Shown here piece after piece: positions 44,964 through 56,977 of a DNA stretch of 64,000 nucleotides. The DNA lies in contig NC_081184.1 in assembly GCF_029867415.1 (NCBI RefSeq), positions 73,568,364 through 73,632,363 of the forward strand, read 5' to 3'. Below the pieces are notes generated by a model that made no database searches, had not been told where the DNA came from, and saw nothing but the letters and a program-made list of their open reading frames with translations. This DNA is from Vicia villosa. Lineage: Eukaryota; Streptophyta; Magnoliopsida; Fabales; Fabaceae. The position numbers and the translations under genes were made by a program. Each line of letters opens with the position of its first letter. The stretch's first letter is position 1.

Positions 44964-47900
44964 TGTCGCACGCTCGCGAAAAATGAACAGAGTCGCCACC
45001 AATATATTTATCCCATAAGGGAAAGGAATATCAGGAAACCTAACAAAGTAAGGAACAGGGTCTTGCGACTAGAGAATCTAGGTACGGGAGTCGGTTACGC
45101 GAGGGGAAGGTATTAGCACCCCTCGCGCCCATCGTACTCGATGGTATCCACCTATGTTTGTTTCTATCTAAAGGGTGTGCACTATTTCTATATCTACATG
45201 TGAATGCATGCAAAAAGAAATACGAGGAAAAGAAGGAATTATTTACAAATGTGCTCGTTCAAGCCCCGTGACTTGATGCCTACGTATCCTTTTCAGGAAT
45301 CAGAGCGTCGTAGTTCGGCTCAAGATTTTTTGTTTGTTTTTGTGTTTTTTAGTTGGGCGGAGTTCACGCTCGCGCTCTTGCATAAGGGATCGCCTAGGAT
45401 GCAATAGAGCAGAGATAACAATGCCCTTAAGAAAGGAGAAAAGAGAGAGAGTTTGAGTGTTTCGAGTAAATCCCTAAGGCAAGGGAAACTCGAGTTACTC
45501 TCTGGTTTGTGTCTTTTAGAGTTTGGGAACTTATGTCCGAATGGTTCCCTAAAGCAAGGGAGATCCAAGCACTCGAATGATTCCCTAAAGCAAGGGAGAT
45601 TCAAGCTTCTATTCCCTTTTTAATGATTTTCACTTTTTTATTAATGTTTTATTGTGTTTTCTTTGTATTTTTTAAAGGGGATTTTATTTTGATATTTGTT
45701 AAGTGTTTTAGGTTGAAAAGAAAAAAGGATGAGATGGGGGAGACTAGCCTATTTTCTAAGCCTAGAGTTATTGTAATTCCTAATAGAAAGGAGGAAGAAG
45801 TTATTTTGGTATTTCACAATATAAGAAAATATTCACAAAAATAAAAGGAACAAAATCTAAACTATTTATGAAAATATTCACAAGCAATTTTGTATTTTAT
45901 TCATGTTAGAAACTAATTTTGAATTAACAAAAAAACTATTTATTTTTTATGGTTTATCAACCAATCAAAAACCAAGGAAATTATCAATTAAACGAAAACA
46001 AAATTCCTAAAAATTTTAATTGGTTGGAAAACAATTTTTGATTTTTATTAGAGTGGAAAATGATTTTTTAAACAAAAATTAAAGAAAGAAAGCAAAACAA
46101 TTAATAAAGTTGTACAGGGGGTGAGTTAGCAAAGTTAATATGAAGAAATCATGTTAAAGCAAAACTGGGCTAGGAAAACAGGGGGTGGAAAAAGTAAGGC
46201 GCATCAGGCCCATGGTCCTTAAGCTGGTGGTGCACTAGTACATGAGGGGTGTATCTCAAGAACAGGGCAAGGCCCAAGCGCACTATGGCCCAACGTTTCA
46301 CTCACTAACCTTCCCCATTTTATTTTCCATTTTTTTATTCATTTTATTTACTCAGCATCTTATTTTTTGGACCATGGTTTATTATGTGAAACGTGACACA
46401 AAGACTTGTATCAATTGGTGCACCTCATTTTAAGTGACTAAAAAACAAAATAACCTTCTGGCGAATCAGAACGCGCCACCTAATATTTCAATGATTGTAA
46501 TAAGACAAAAAACAACAACAAGCTGGGAACGATGGCCAATAATGGAAGGCCACGTCATGAGCGGACCCACAACCATGCAAATGCAAACAGACGCCGGAGC
46601 AGATCTCTGGTCATCTTCTCCGGCCTTCACCACCACCGGCGGCCACTTAAAACACCAAGAAATGAACTCATCCGCCACCGTCCGACTCGGATTTTCGCGT
46701 AGATCGTGGATCTACCATTTGTTTTCAGTGATCCTTCTTATAACCTCTTAACCGAAGCCATTGTTAAAACCCTAAGCTAATCAAAATTCCCCAAACTCAA
46801 CAATATGCGCATCAATCAATTTGTTTTCAAGCATAGAGTTCAAATATGGTAACAAAACACAACCAAACACGAATTAACTTCATGCATCTGAAGCGAATTG
46901 AAAATTGTAACAACATATCACTAACTACATGTGAAGCACGTTCCAGAAGCAAATGAATTATTACAAGTCGCTAATATGCTAAGATAGATTTGAGAGACTT
47001 ACTTGTTTTAGCTCTTGATTCAAAGCATAAGGAAGGAAAACTCTACAGATGCTGCAATCTTCTCCAAATCTTGATGAGATGATGATTTGCAATGGAACCA
47101 GGCGAGAGCTTGAGAAATAAGCTCAAGACTCAGCTTTCCCTAGGATCTTGGACGTAGATGATTAAGGACCTTCAAGAGTAACGTGACGATGATGATTCAA
47201 GAATCCTTGTGAACGTGGCAAGTGATGATGATGCTTTGTTGTTGTTGCTCGCGGAGAGATGATGAGACTGATGGCGGAATGATGAAGATGATGATGAGGT
47301 TGCAAGGTGGTGATGAGGTAGTGTGTGGTGCGGTTGATGATGAAGATGATGGTTGTTATGGTGGTGATGAGGTGGTGGTTGTGGATCGGAGGAGTTAGTT
47401 ATGGAGGTGGTTAGGGTGGTGAAAGTTAGTTAGGGGAGATGGTTATGGTGGAGAGAGTGAAGATGAGAATGGAGGAGAGAGAACCGAGGGAAAAATGAGA
47501 GGGTGAGGGAGAAAAATGAAGAATAAAAATGGAAGTCTGAGTAAAACGTGAGAGTTTGCTTTTATAGAGAGTGTGGAGTTGCATGGTTAATGCATCATGA
47601 GTGTGGGACTCATATAAAGTAGCATTCCTTCTCTTTCAACTTGGTGCAAGTGTTGTGTGTGGGAGCCAAAGGCATAGCATGGGGTGAGTAATGAGATGTG
47701 GTGCTGATTCATGTTGAGTTGATGATCCTTTGAATCTAGCCAAGAGTCTTCACGTGGATCCCCTTCAAAGTCATGCATCCATTAGAGCTCCAAACTCTGG
47801 ATATTTTCTCTTAAATGTTAGAAGTAAACAACTTTGACTTGTGATCTTGATCTTCATATATCTCTTGATGTAAACTTCAAAATGGGAAGCTTCCAACTAC

Positions 47901-49286
47901 ATGCTTGTAGTATGCCATGACTAGAGGAATTTTGGTGTTGAGACCTTTTTCTAATAATGCTCATAACCCTTCCTAAAATGTACTTGAAGTATGGTAGCCA
48001 CCCTTAGAAATTAGGGTGCACGTATGACTTGAATCTGGCCCACATCTTTGGCATGAACGTGGTTTAGTTAGGGCCTGACTTTGAGTACTTCTACCTTGAT
48101 CCATACGTGCCCAATTGTTAACATCCATGGCTTTTTGAAAGAGGACATAGCAAGGAGTAGTTTGACACTAATATTGTTCAAAATGGGGACTTGTGGAGGG
48201 AGAAAATTGAACTTGAATTCAGCCCACCATGTGTTTGTAGAAATGCCTTGCGCATGACTTGGATCTTGGCCTGCCTGATGCTGCATTCTGGCTAGTGTGA
48301 GGTCATGACTTTGAGCATCCACCATTGATTCAATATCCACCCAATGTACTCAATTCTAGTTTCTTTGTATAGAGGGCATGGAGGAGAGGAGAATGATACC
48401 AAGTTTGAGCTTATAGCATTTTTGTACATCTTTGAAATCAGCTTGCAATTTGGCATGCCACATGCTTGATGAAATGTCTGGTCATGACCTGGCCCACGAC
48501 CTGGATTGTGACTTGGTTCAAATGACTTTCCAGCAACTTCAAACCATTTTATCTCTTCATACAAGCTTCAAATGAAAAAACTTCCAACTAAAGAATTATA
48601 GAGTGCCATGATCTGAACGTTTTTGATGTTGGAAATTTTCTCAAATGAGGCCTTTTGACACGTGTAACTAGGCTGTGAAGTGGACTGCTCATCAAACTTT
48701 AAAGCTCTCAAAAAAAATCTAAGTGTCAAAACTTTCCATTTTTGTCATTTTTCTATTTTTGGCAACTTTTGTTAAACTCCCGATTTTAGTCGTTCCTCGA
48801 CTTTTCTTGACCGATTTTCCACCAAAAGTCAATATTTGAATAATTCTTCCGATTTTGACCCAAAAGTCAACTATTCTGGTTTTTCCCGATTTCCATGAAA
48901 TTCCCGATTAATCTGCTTCTAACCAATGGAAATCAACTGAACACTTCCACACAAGCATCATGCCACTTCTCCTCACAAAATCAGCTCTTGATCAATGTAT
49001 TTGACCAAAAAGTCGACTGCATTGACTTTGGTCAAGAAACTCTAATTCAGGATGCTAGACGAACAACAAGCTTGTATCCTCTAACCAATGTCTTGAGTTG
49101 AGAATGAGAAAACCCTGATTTCAAAAGATCTTGGACAAGATGATGACACCCCATATTAGGCTTCAAGTCTCTTCTTCTGATCAAGGACCAGTGATATGGA
49201 TGCATGCAATGGTATGACCTAAATGGATGCATGTTTATGAGTGGCAAGCCAGATAAATAAGGGTAGGACAAATTTAGGGTACGAAA
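44964..49286 (-). repeat. 5' LTR of C (4323 bp, uninterrupted)
   Basis: Partner of the split 3' LTR and the empty-site reference for D (ACCTCTTAACC at about 46740). TATAAAAG is on the minus strand at 47566-47559. A 38-bp segment at 45043-45080 is absent from the other copy. The outer end reads GTACGAAA instead of GTATGACA, then TSD AGTAT. Confidence 0.95.
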
Positions 49287-49291
49287 AGTAT

Positions 49292-50943
49292 CATAAGTAA
49301 CTCTTAAGTCTATCGTTTCCCAGTGTTACAAATCAGAGCATGACTCGACACGGACTACGGACTAGCCTATGAGCTATCCTCACCAAACCAAGATGCCGCT
49401 ACTCCTTAATCTGAAAATATCAACATGTAAGGGTGAGTCTCATTCGAATTAACAAGTATTATATAGTCATAAGTAATAAAACATCATAGCATTATCATTC
49501 ACCCAATCACAACATGTATTCAGATTTATAACAACTGATCAAGCACCGAACACAAACACATCACCAAGTATAATGCACAATCGTTTGATCATACTATATT
49601 ATCATGCACATGAATGACCGAGAGTATGCATGTGGTACCATACATGGGCTAAACCCATCCAACTGATCTTTCATCATTTAGATACAGTCCAACCGGCACA
49701 AATTTCGCACAATGGGACTTATGCCCACCATCTGATCCACAACATCACCAGGATCCATCACCAAAATCCATATGAATGAATGTACACATATGTCATACTT
49801 ATAACATCACCGATCCGATGCTTCGCATCGTCTCATTACAACTCACCATTTCATCTCCAATAAGCATGCACATGTATTAATAATCATTCATTCATATCAC
49901 ATATAATCATATCAAAAACACCACCCAATCAATTGAAATCCAAGTGGCTACACCACCACAACAACAACACATTGTTACATTCACACATATATGTACACAA
50001 TGATATAGTCCATTAATTAAATTAAATCAACATTTAAAATCAAATAGGACCACTATCCATTTCATCAACTCATCACATAAAGCTTTAAATTAGCTTCGCA
50101 ACGCTCAAAACGGCGCTCAAAACGGATGTACGGTTTGAAAGTTATGCCCCTCAGAAAATTTGTCAAAAATTGGCTGCCATGCGTCGAGGCAAACCCCCCT
50201 TCAGGTCGACGCATTGGATTTTCTGTCCCCCTCGGGTATGCGCATGCTGACCCTATAGGTCGACGCATGTTGTCACCCAGGTCGACACAAACTAACACTT
50301 AGGTCAACGCATCTGACGCTTAGGTCGACGCATTCATCGCAGATGCAGAATTTTTCTGTAATTTTAACATGTTTCTTCTCCCAATCTCATGCAAATCGCA
50401 CCAAAACAGTCTCATACCAAAAACATCATCAAATGACATATTATAATACAAATATAACACGTTTTAGAAGTCATTTAACACCAAACCGTTCATCAAATTC
50501 ATCAATTGCATCAATTCAACATTGACAACCTAAATTCCCCAAAACCCCAAAAACCAAAACATGCAATCGAACCAAACAACAATCCTAATCAGTTCACTAC
50601 CCCTGATTATATAATAATCACTAACCCGAAGAGTCCCCCCTTACCTCTTGAGTCGAATCTTTGAAGGTCCTCTTCTTCTCCTTTTCACGTATCTTCTCTT
50701 TTTCTCAGACTTTCTCTTTTGCTTCTAATTTCCTTCTTTTTCCAATTTCCTTATTTTATGAAAAATAGAAAATATCTCAATAAGGCTTACATAGTTAACA
50801 CCTCCCCTTTGCTAACCACTACACTAAGCCCAATTGTTTATTTTCTACAATATTCTTCAATAATTTACCAAAAATGCCAATTGATCCAATTAAATAATTT
50901 AAGATTTAATTAAATTAAATAATGGAAAATATGGGGTGTTACA
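49292..50943 (-). mobile_element. Solo LTR B (Tekay-like), right piece
   Basis: Remaining 1652 bp of the solo LTR begun at 1528. It shares with the LTR of G, in reverse orientation, the block AACATGTAAGGGTGAGTCTC (49421-49440; G has the complement near 58449) and the terminal GTGTTACA. It ends at TSD TATGT (50944-50948). There is no gene. Confidence 0.85.
50185..50345. repeat. GC-rich short repeats AGGTCGACGCA in solo LTR B
   Basis: At least five imperfect copies of AGGTCGACGCAT within 160 bp of otherwise A/T-rich LTR. At the matching place the LTR of G has a different GC-rich word (57590-57725). Confidence 0.8.
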
Positions 50944-50948
50944 TATGT

Positions 50949-51757
50949 CAGATTTTCTTTTGAGGAAACTTCCAATCTTATGAATGGAGAGACTCGTTGT
51001 CGAAGACACTTTCGAGATCATCTTCTTCTGTATTTTGATCTTGCTCTTCTCCCAAGATGGCGTTGACTAGGTAGGTATATTCCCAATCTGTGGCCTCAGA
51101 AGGTGATTTGGGGATATAATCCTCAATGACGACTTCACCGAACGGTGATGATGAATAGAAAGGCTTGAATATCTCTTTTGGCTGAGCAAAGTACTCTTGA
51201 TCAATATTCCATCCAGTTGAAAAAATGTATTCAAAAGGGATCTTTGAACTTTCAGGAGCGGAGTACTTCACCATGTAGTCAAATTTTCCGCTTTGTTCTC
51301 CTAATGTATTCCAGGTTTCTTCGGGGATAGGAGGAATTTCTTCTGATGAACCATGACTTTTTGTGGCGAGGCTATTGACAACTTCATCACTGCTTGGTTG
51401 AGTCTTACTTCCTTATCCTTTAGACGGATAACAGAAAGGTGAAATAGACTCTGCTAAGGAAATGTATCCTGATCTTTGAAGGTAGGATAGACATTCCTCT
51501 TCGAAATTCTCATCGGTGTTTTCTATACCGATGGTATTGACTGTTTGTTGAATAGGGTGAAGAAAACCTCCGCTGCGGAAAGTTTCTTGAATTGGGCAAA
51601 CTACCTCATTTCCTTGAATAGTCTTTGATAATGTTGGAGAAAATCTAACTCCTATTCTGTCTTTGTTGTTGGTAGGAATCTCAATGTGCCCCCAACCACT
51701 GGTAGTGCCATCCTTTACAAATATGGATTGCATCTTTGTAGGAAGAAATAGACGCTG
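50949..51757 (-). pseudogene. Ogre A acidic linker between protease and intron
   Basis: Matches the D linker: a DGTTSGWGHIEIPTNNKDR segment, SGGFLHPI, MVKYSAPESSKIPFE and VFDNESLHS. It is broken by stops at about 51413 and 50978 and by the B insertion. No domain is recognised. Confidence 0.75.
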
Positions 51758-52255
51758 CTATCTCCTTACTTTTTCCTTGTCCAAGGAAAGTGCTTGGAAC
51801 TTAGTTCCAACAACTTCTTTTGGTTCTATCTCGGAGAATGATGACAAACTACTAACGATGAGAGCTCGTTCTCTAAATATGGTTACCAATTTGTCATTTT
51901 GTATGAACTTCAATTTCTGATGGAGGGTTGAAGTAACTGCCCCAGCCTCATGAATCCATGGGCGACCTAGCAAACAACTGTATGCTGCTTGGATATCCAT
52001 AACTTGGAAAGTGATTTGGAAAGTGTGAGGTCCAATGGTTATGGGGAGATCAACCTCTCCAAAACCTGACTTTCTAGATCCATCGAATGCCTTGACGATA
52101 ACGTTACTGTCCCTCAATGGGAAATCCTTGAAGGATAACCTTGACAAGGTTGATTTGGGCATGATGTTGATAGAGGATCCATTGTCTATTATGACTCCTG
52201 TGAGAACATCACCCATGCAGCTGACTGTGATGTTGAGTGTCAAGTTATGACCCAC
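51758..52255 (-). pseudogene. Ogre A aspartic protease
   Basis: 165 codons are open. The catalytic site reads VIIDNGSSINIMP (about 52185), with N where D has T (DTG). VKAFDGSRKSGFG and VMDIQAAYSCLLGRPWIHEAG follow. I recall DNG in other plant Tat-lineage proteases, so it may be a lineage variant rather than a dead site. It ends at a stop at 51758 after SLDKEKVRR. Confidence 0.85.
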
Positions 52256-54963
52256 TCCTTCTTCAAGAAGATCTTTGTTACAGAAACCCAGATTAGTTCA
52301 TGCGGAGATATTGGCAACGATGTTGTTGAATTGCCCTAAGGTAACACCAGGTTCTACGAAAGCTTGTTCCAAAACTTTCTGTTGAGCTTCCCTACGAGCC
52401 TCAGAGCTCAATAGTAGGGAAAGTATAAATATCCTAGATGGAGTATGTAGCAGTTGATCTACAATGTTGTATTCACTCCTCTAGATTAATTTCAAGATCT
52501 CATCATATTCTTTCGCTTTAGTAGCATTGGTCGGATGATTATCTTGCTTATGTGGTGCTTCTTTCGAAGGTTTCTCCACATTTTCTGTTATTCTGTTGAA
52601 GACTCGTCCACTTCTAGTGACTCAAATAACATTAACGATGTTGATAACAGATGGTAATGGTATTTCCTTACCATTTTCAATGAATGTAGCGTTGTACTTG
52701 TATGGTATACCCTTGTCGGACTTATACGGTACAAAACCTGGTAAGTAGATGAGTAATGGAACAACTGTTGTCTTCTTGCTGTCATACTCAACTTCCATTG
52801 GTTCAACTTGATTAATTTGAGGAGATATGGTAAAGACCTTGTCATCTTCTCTGTTGGCAAGAACTGTAATGGTATTGTCATCCATTAATTTCTGAATGTC
52901 GTTCCGGGCGCGCAAATATCCTCGTGAATGTCTTCGACAAATTTTGCATCTACTGTAAGGATGAAACTCAGTTCCAAAGTAAGCAAGTCAATTTAAAGTC
53001 TTATGGAACCTGACTACTGATCCATCGAGATCTTCAACTCTGTAGATATTGTATTTTTTTGGACATCCTTGAACCATGTTGATGTCGTATTCATTTATGA
53101 CTAGAATGTGTTGGATCCATCCTAAATCCATTTGCTTTTGCAATGCATCTTGAACTACAGCACATCCTTGATTATTCTTAGGACAAATTTCACATGTGAA
53201 GTAGTTGTGAGGTGGTATGTGGCCATACCCAGCTTGTCTGCCATGCTTTCTAACGAGATTTCCCCCTATCTGACGAATGTCGAAGATTTGAATGACATTG
53301 GGGTGATGATCTACCAGATTTATCGAAGCTTCTTTTTGCTGTGGTAAAGGATTTGCTTGAACGTTCAGATTCGTATCTTTGAAGGATAGCATTCCACTCT
53401 TTACTAATCTTTGAACGTCGTCCTTGAAACTGAAACAGTTCTCAACGCTATGACCTGGTGCTCCCTGACGATAGGGGAAAGATTGGTCAGCCTTGAACCA
53501 AGGTGAAGGATCCTTTGAAGGATTTGGAGGACTTATTGTCTGAATATGTCATTTTTCCAGTAAAATTGGAAACAATTCCGTATACGATATTGGTACGGGG
53601 TCAAGGGCAGGATACCTTGGTGCCCGATTGTTGTTGAAATTTTGTGGCCGAACGTGTTGCTGAGGTTGTTGTGGCCTTTGATGAAATGGTTGTTGAGAAA
53701 CCTGAGATTGATAAGCTGGCGCTGAGTTAACAACCAGAGTTATTGTAGCAACTTGAGGTTGATACCTTCTTCTCGATTTGTGTAAGACATTGCTGACGTC
53801 TTGATCCTTTTTCTTCTGGAAAGAACTTTCGTACTTCTAAGGACCAATAGAAGATCCTGATTCTTTGTTCAAGCGTCCTTCTCGAACTGCTTCTTCTAGA
53901 CGTACGCCCATGTTTACCATCTCGATAAAGTCACTAGGTGCACTTGCGACCATTCGTCCGTAGTAAAATGGACTCAAAGTCTTGAGATAGATTTTTGTCA
54001 TTTCTTTTTCTTCAAGAGGAGGACAAATTTGAGCAACAACTTCACGCCATCTCTGAGCATATTCTTTGAAACTCTCTTTATCCTATTGAGTCATGGCCCG
54101 AAGTTGATCTCTGTTGGGAGCCATATCAAGATTGTACTTATACTGTTTGACGAAGGCCTCTTCGAGGTCTCGAAAAGTATGAATCTCTGAATTGTCCAAG
54201 TCCATGTACCATTTGAGTGTAGCACCAATCAGGCTGTCATGAAAATAGTGAATGAGCAATTTTTGATTATCAGTTTGAGTTGACATCCTTCGAGCGTACA
54301 TCACTAGGTGACTTTGTGGGCATGAATTCCCTTTGTACTTCTCGAAATCTGGTACTTTGAATTTGTGAGGAATCCTAACATTTGGAACCAGACAGAGGTC
54401 AGCAGCGTTCTTTCCAAATAGATCTTTTCCTCGAAGGGTCTTGAGTTCCTTCTGCATTTGCAGAAACTGTTGCTGGAACACGTCCAATCTTTCATACATG
54501 CTAGCGTTCTCACTGGGAGCGTGATGATACACTTGTCCGCCTAGTGAAGGAAAAGTATGCCCAATTGGCTGTGACGAAGTCATGATGACAGCAGATCTTG
54601 GTACCTCAACATTGTGTTGTGCATAACCCGTAGCTGTTTCTCTTGGAATTTCCACTTCCAGAGGTCTGTAACCCTCCAGTGGGCGTATATCCGTTGTAAT
54701 TCTTGGACCTTCAAAATTTGGAGGTATGTACCCTTCTAGAATGAAGTTATACAACATGCCCCAAGGTCGGTTGGGTGGCATGGTATACTGCGGAATAGGT
54801 GTAGAAACAATCTCGTAAACCACAATCATTTGTGGCTCTTCTGGCGGAGGTCGAATTTGTGCAACCACCAGAGCTTCTACCATGCTGTTGAGTCTTTCAA
54901 CTAATTCTTTGAGAGTAGTGACCTCTTCTCTGAGTTCTCCATTCTCTGCTCTAAGTCGTCCAT
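52256..54963 (-). pseudogene. Ogre A gag
   Basis: Gag homologue of D from a coiled-coil start near 54963 (with a frame problem in the first residues, then NGELREEVTTLKELVERLN) through the core (RIPHKFKVPDFEKYKGNSC, LIHYFHDSLIGATLKWYMDL, FVKQYKYNLDMAPNRDQL), the zinc-type segment (FPYRQGAPGHSVENCFSFK, with Y in place of the first C or H) and the patch CEICPKNNQGC. Stops lie at about 54083, 53838, 53550, 52988, 52622 and 52482, several of them one transition away from Q, R or W codons. Confidence 0.8.
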
Positions 54964-55249
54964 TCTTTTCTTGCGACTTGAACGAGTGTTGTATGAATGA
55001 GACAGCTTGAATGCTTTTCTTCCCCTCTTTCTGCTCCTGATAGAGTAAGGAAAGTGACGATTAAGACCGCGACGTTTTTTTGTGTCAGTGATCTGACTAA
55101 AATGATGCATGACATGCAGTAAAGAAATGTTTTTCAAGGAAACACCATAATTACGTTGCGAAACATCAAACTTTTTATTCATAAAGCGAAACGCCATTTT
55201 TTTTACAAACTTTGAAAAGGAAAATACAGAGAAACCGAGAGAAAGGACA

Positions 55250-55847
55250 CTAAAACTTTGACGAAGAACCAACATCACGTTCTAACATCTTCTTCTGTTT
55301 CTTGAGTTGAGCATTTTCTGATGTGAGTTGATCGATGATCCAAGAAGCAGGAGGGATATGTTGAGAAAGTGACGTTTGTGTCGCTTGTCGTTCGAGTACA
55401 TCAAGTAACTCATCCTTCTTTCTTAGGAGATTCTGAATCTCAACATTTTCAGCATTGACGATCAGGTACTTGTTTCTCCATGCATTCCTTTCTTGACACA
55501 CCTTGGTTAATGTTGCTTGCTGTTTCTCGACATCGGTGGAGAAAAGGAAGATTGGTTCCCTTAGGGGAATTGGTTCTTGATGCGGGTATGGCATTTTGAG
55601 CTTGAATGCCTTGACGCGTACCCATTGAAGGTAAGAGTTCAAGGAGATGCAAAGATGTTTCCCTAACAATCTTCTCCCCTTTCTGTGAACATGACGCCAG
55701 GCTTGGATAATTTCCTTCTTCAGCATGTTACCATGATCGTCAATGTTCTTAAAGAACAGACCCTCCAATTGAATGTCACTTGGTATGTTTTCATGGGATA
55801 GCCATATTGACGACGAGCTAAAGTTGGATTATAACTGATTCCTGGAT
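55250..55847 (-). pseudogene. Ogre A ORF1, C-terminal fragment
   Basis: About 172 codons are open from 55768 to the stop at 55250, with ORF1-like sequence continuing to about 55847 in another frame (a segment corresponding to LARRQLGYP in D). The C-terminal half is coiled-coil-like (QQATLTKVCQERNAWRNKYL), as in D. The N-terminal domain is lost at the breakpoint. Confidence 0.75.
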
Positions 55848-56935
55848 TGATGGAACCGTTGTTTGTCCCGGATTGGAAGTGGGATGGAATTTCCATGGAC
55901 TTTGTATCTGGTTTACCTAGAACGAGCAGGAATTGTGATTCTATCTGGGTTATTGTAGACCGGTTGACGAAATCTGCTCACTTTATTCCAATAAGAATGG
56001 ATTATTCGATGGAGAAGTTGGCTCAGTTGTATGTTGAGAAGATAGTGAGTTTGCATGGTGTTCCGGCTAGTATTGTGTCGGATAGAGATCCGAGATTTAC
56101 TTCTAAGTTCTGGACAGGATTGCAGGAAGCCTTAGGTACTAAGTTGAGGTTGAGTTCTGCTTATCATCCGCAGACATATGGTCAGACGGAGAGAACGATT
56201 CAATCGTTAGAGGAATTGTTGCGAGCATGTGCATTGGAAAAAGGTGGTGCTTGGGATAGTTATTTACCTTTGGTTGAGTTTACCTACAACAATAGTTATC
56301 ATTCGAGTATTGGTATAGCTCCGTTTGAAGCATTGTATGGTAGGAGATGTAGAACTCCTTTGTGTTGGTACGAATCTGGAGAAAATACGGTGGTTGGACC
56401 GGAGATTGTGCAATAAACTACAGAAAAGATCAAGATGATTCAGGAAAAGATGAGAGCTTCTCAGAGTCGTCAGAAAAGTTACCATGACAAAAGAAGGAAG
56501 GATATTGAATTTAAGGAAGGAGATCATGTATTCATGCGGGTTACTCCGATGACTGGCATTGGGAGAGCTTTGAAGTCGAAGAAGTTAACTCCGCGTTTCA
56601 TTGGTCCATTTCAGATTACTAAGAAGATTGGAAAGGTTGCTTATCAGGTTGCTTTACCGCCTGCACTCGCTAATTTGCATGATGTGTTCCACGTATCTCA
56701 GTTGAGGAAATACATTGCGGATCCGTCTCATGAGATTCAGGTAGATGATATACAGGTGCGAGATAATCTGACTATAGAGACGTTACCTATGAGGATTGAA
56801 GATCGTAAAGTGAAGCAGTTGCGAGGTAAAGATATAGCAACGGTGAAAGTGGTTTGGGGAGGACCAGCCGGTGGAAATGTTACATGGGAGTTAGAGAGCC
56901 AGATGAAGGACTCTTACCCGGAACTTTTCGTCTAA
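55847..56935 (+). pseudogene. Chromovirus integrase C-terminal part with chromodomain
   Basis: One frame with a single TAA at 56414-56416 (CAA expected, in VQQTTEK context). Triad residues: D in ISMDFVSGL, D in VSDRDPRF and E in QTYGQTERT, where the usual QTDGQTER has become QTYGQTER. YHSSIGIAPFEALYGRRCRTPLCW follows. The C-terminal part has FIGPFQITKKIGKVAYQVALP, LHDVFHVSQLRKY and a chromodomain-like end (KVVWGGPAGGNVTWELE, YPELFV). The chromodomain would direct integration to particular chromatin. The N-terminal zinc domain is lost. Confidence 0.9.
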
Positions 56936-56964
56936 GGTATGTTTTCGAGGACGAAAACTCTTTT

Positions 56965-56977
56965 AGTGGGGGAGAGT
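56965..56977 (+). promoter_or_regulatory. Polypurine tract of G
   Basis: AGTGGGGGAGAGT immediately before the LTR start TGTAACACCCC at 56978. Confidence 0.8.

Larger units (their letters stand above)
1770..49286 (-). mobile_element. Element C: non-autonomous Ogre relative, gag only, hosting D and E
   Basis: LTR retrotransposon bounded by TSD AGTAT (1765-1769 and 49287-49291). The 5' LTR is 44964-49286 and the 3' LTR is 1770-3532 plus 26038-28578, about 4.3 kb each. The internal DNA is only about 6.8 kb once E is removed. It has an Ogre-type tRNA-Arg PBS (44944-44961), a PPT matching that of D (28579-28592) and LTR starts TGTCATACCC like D, but no RT, RNase H or integrase. The one recognisable gene is gag-like (42733-43927). 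I infer mobilisation by proteins of a full Ogre. The right LTR end is mutated from CA to AA. The two LTRs differ little by eye; one 38-bp block at 45043-45080 is missing from the left copy, between CTA repeats. Confidence 0.9.
50949..55847 (-). mobile_element. Ogre-type element A, 5' part (truncated)
   Basis: Continues element A past solo LTR B: linker, protease, gag and part of ORF1 on the minus strand. It ends inside ORF1 at about 55847, at a place matching D near 19370, where plus-strand chromovirus sequence starts. The 5' end of ORF1, the leader, the PBS and most or all of the 5' LTR are missing here. Many stops in frame mark it as old. Confidence 0.85.

Noticed and set aside
1528..50943. 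Complete Tekay element instead of a solo LTR
   Set aside because: Only 1.9 kb remain once C is removed, with one LTR start and one LTR end directly between TSDs and no internal domains.
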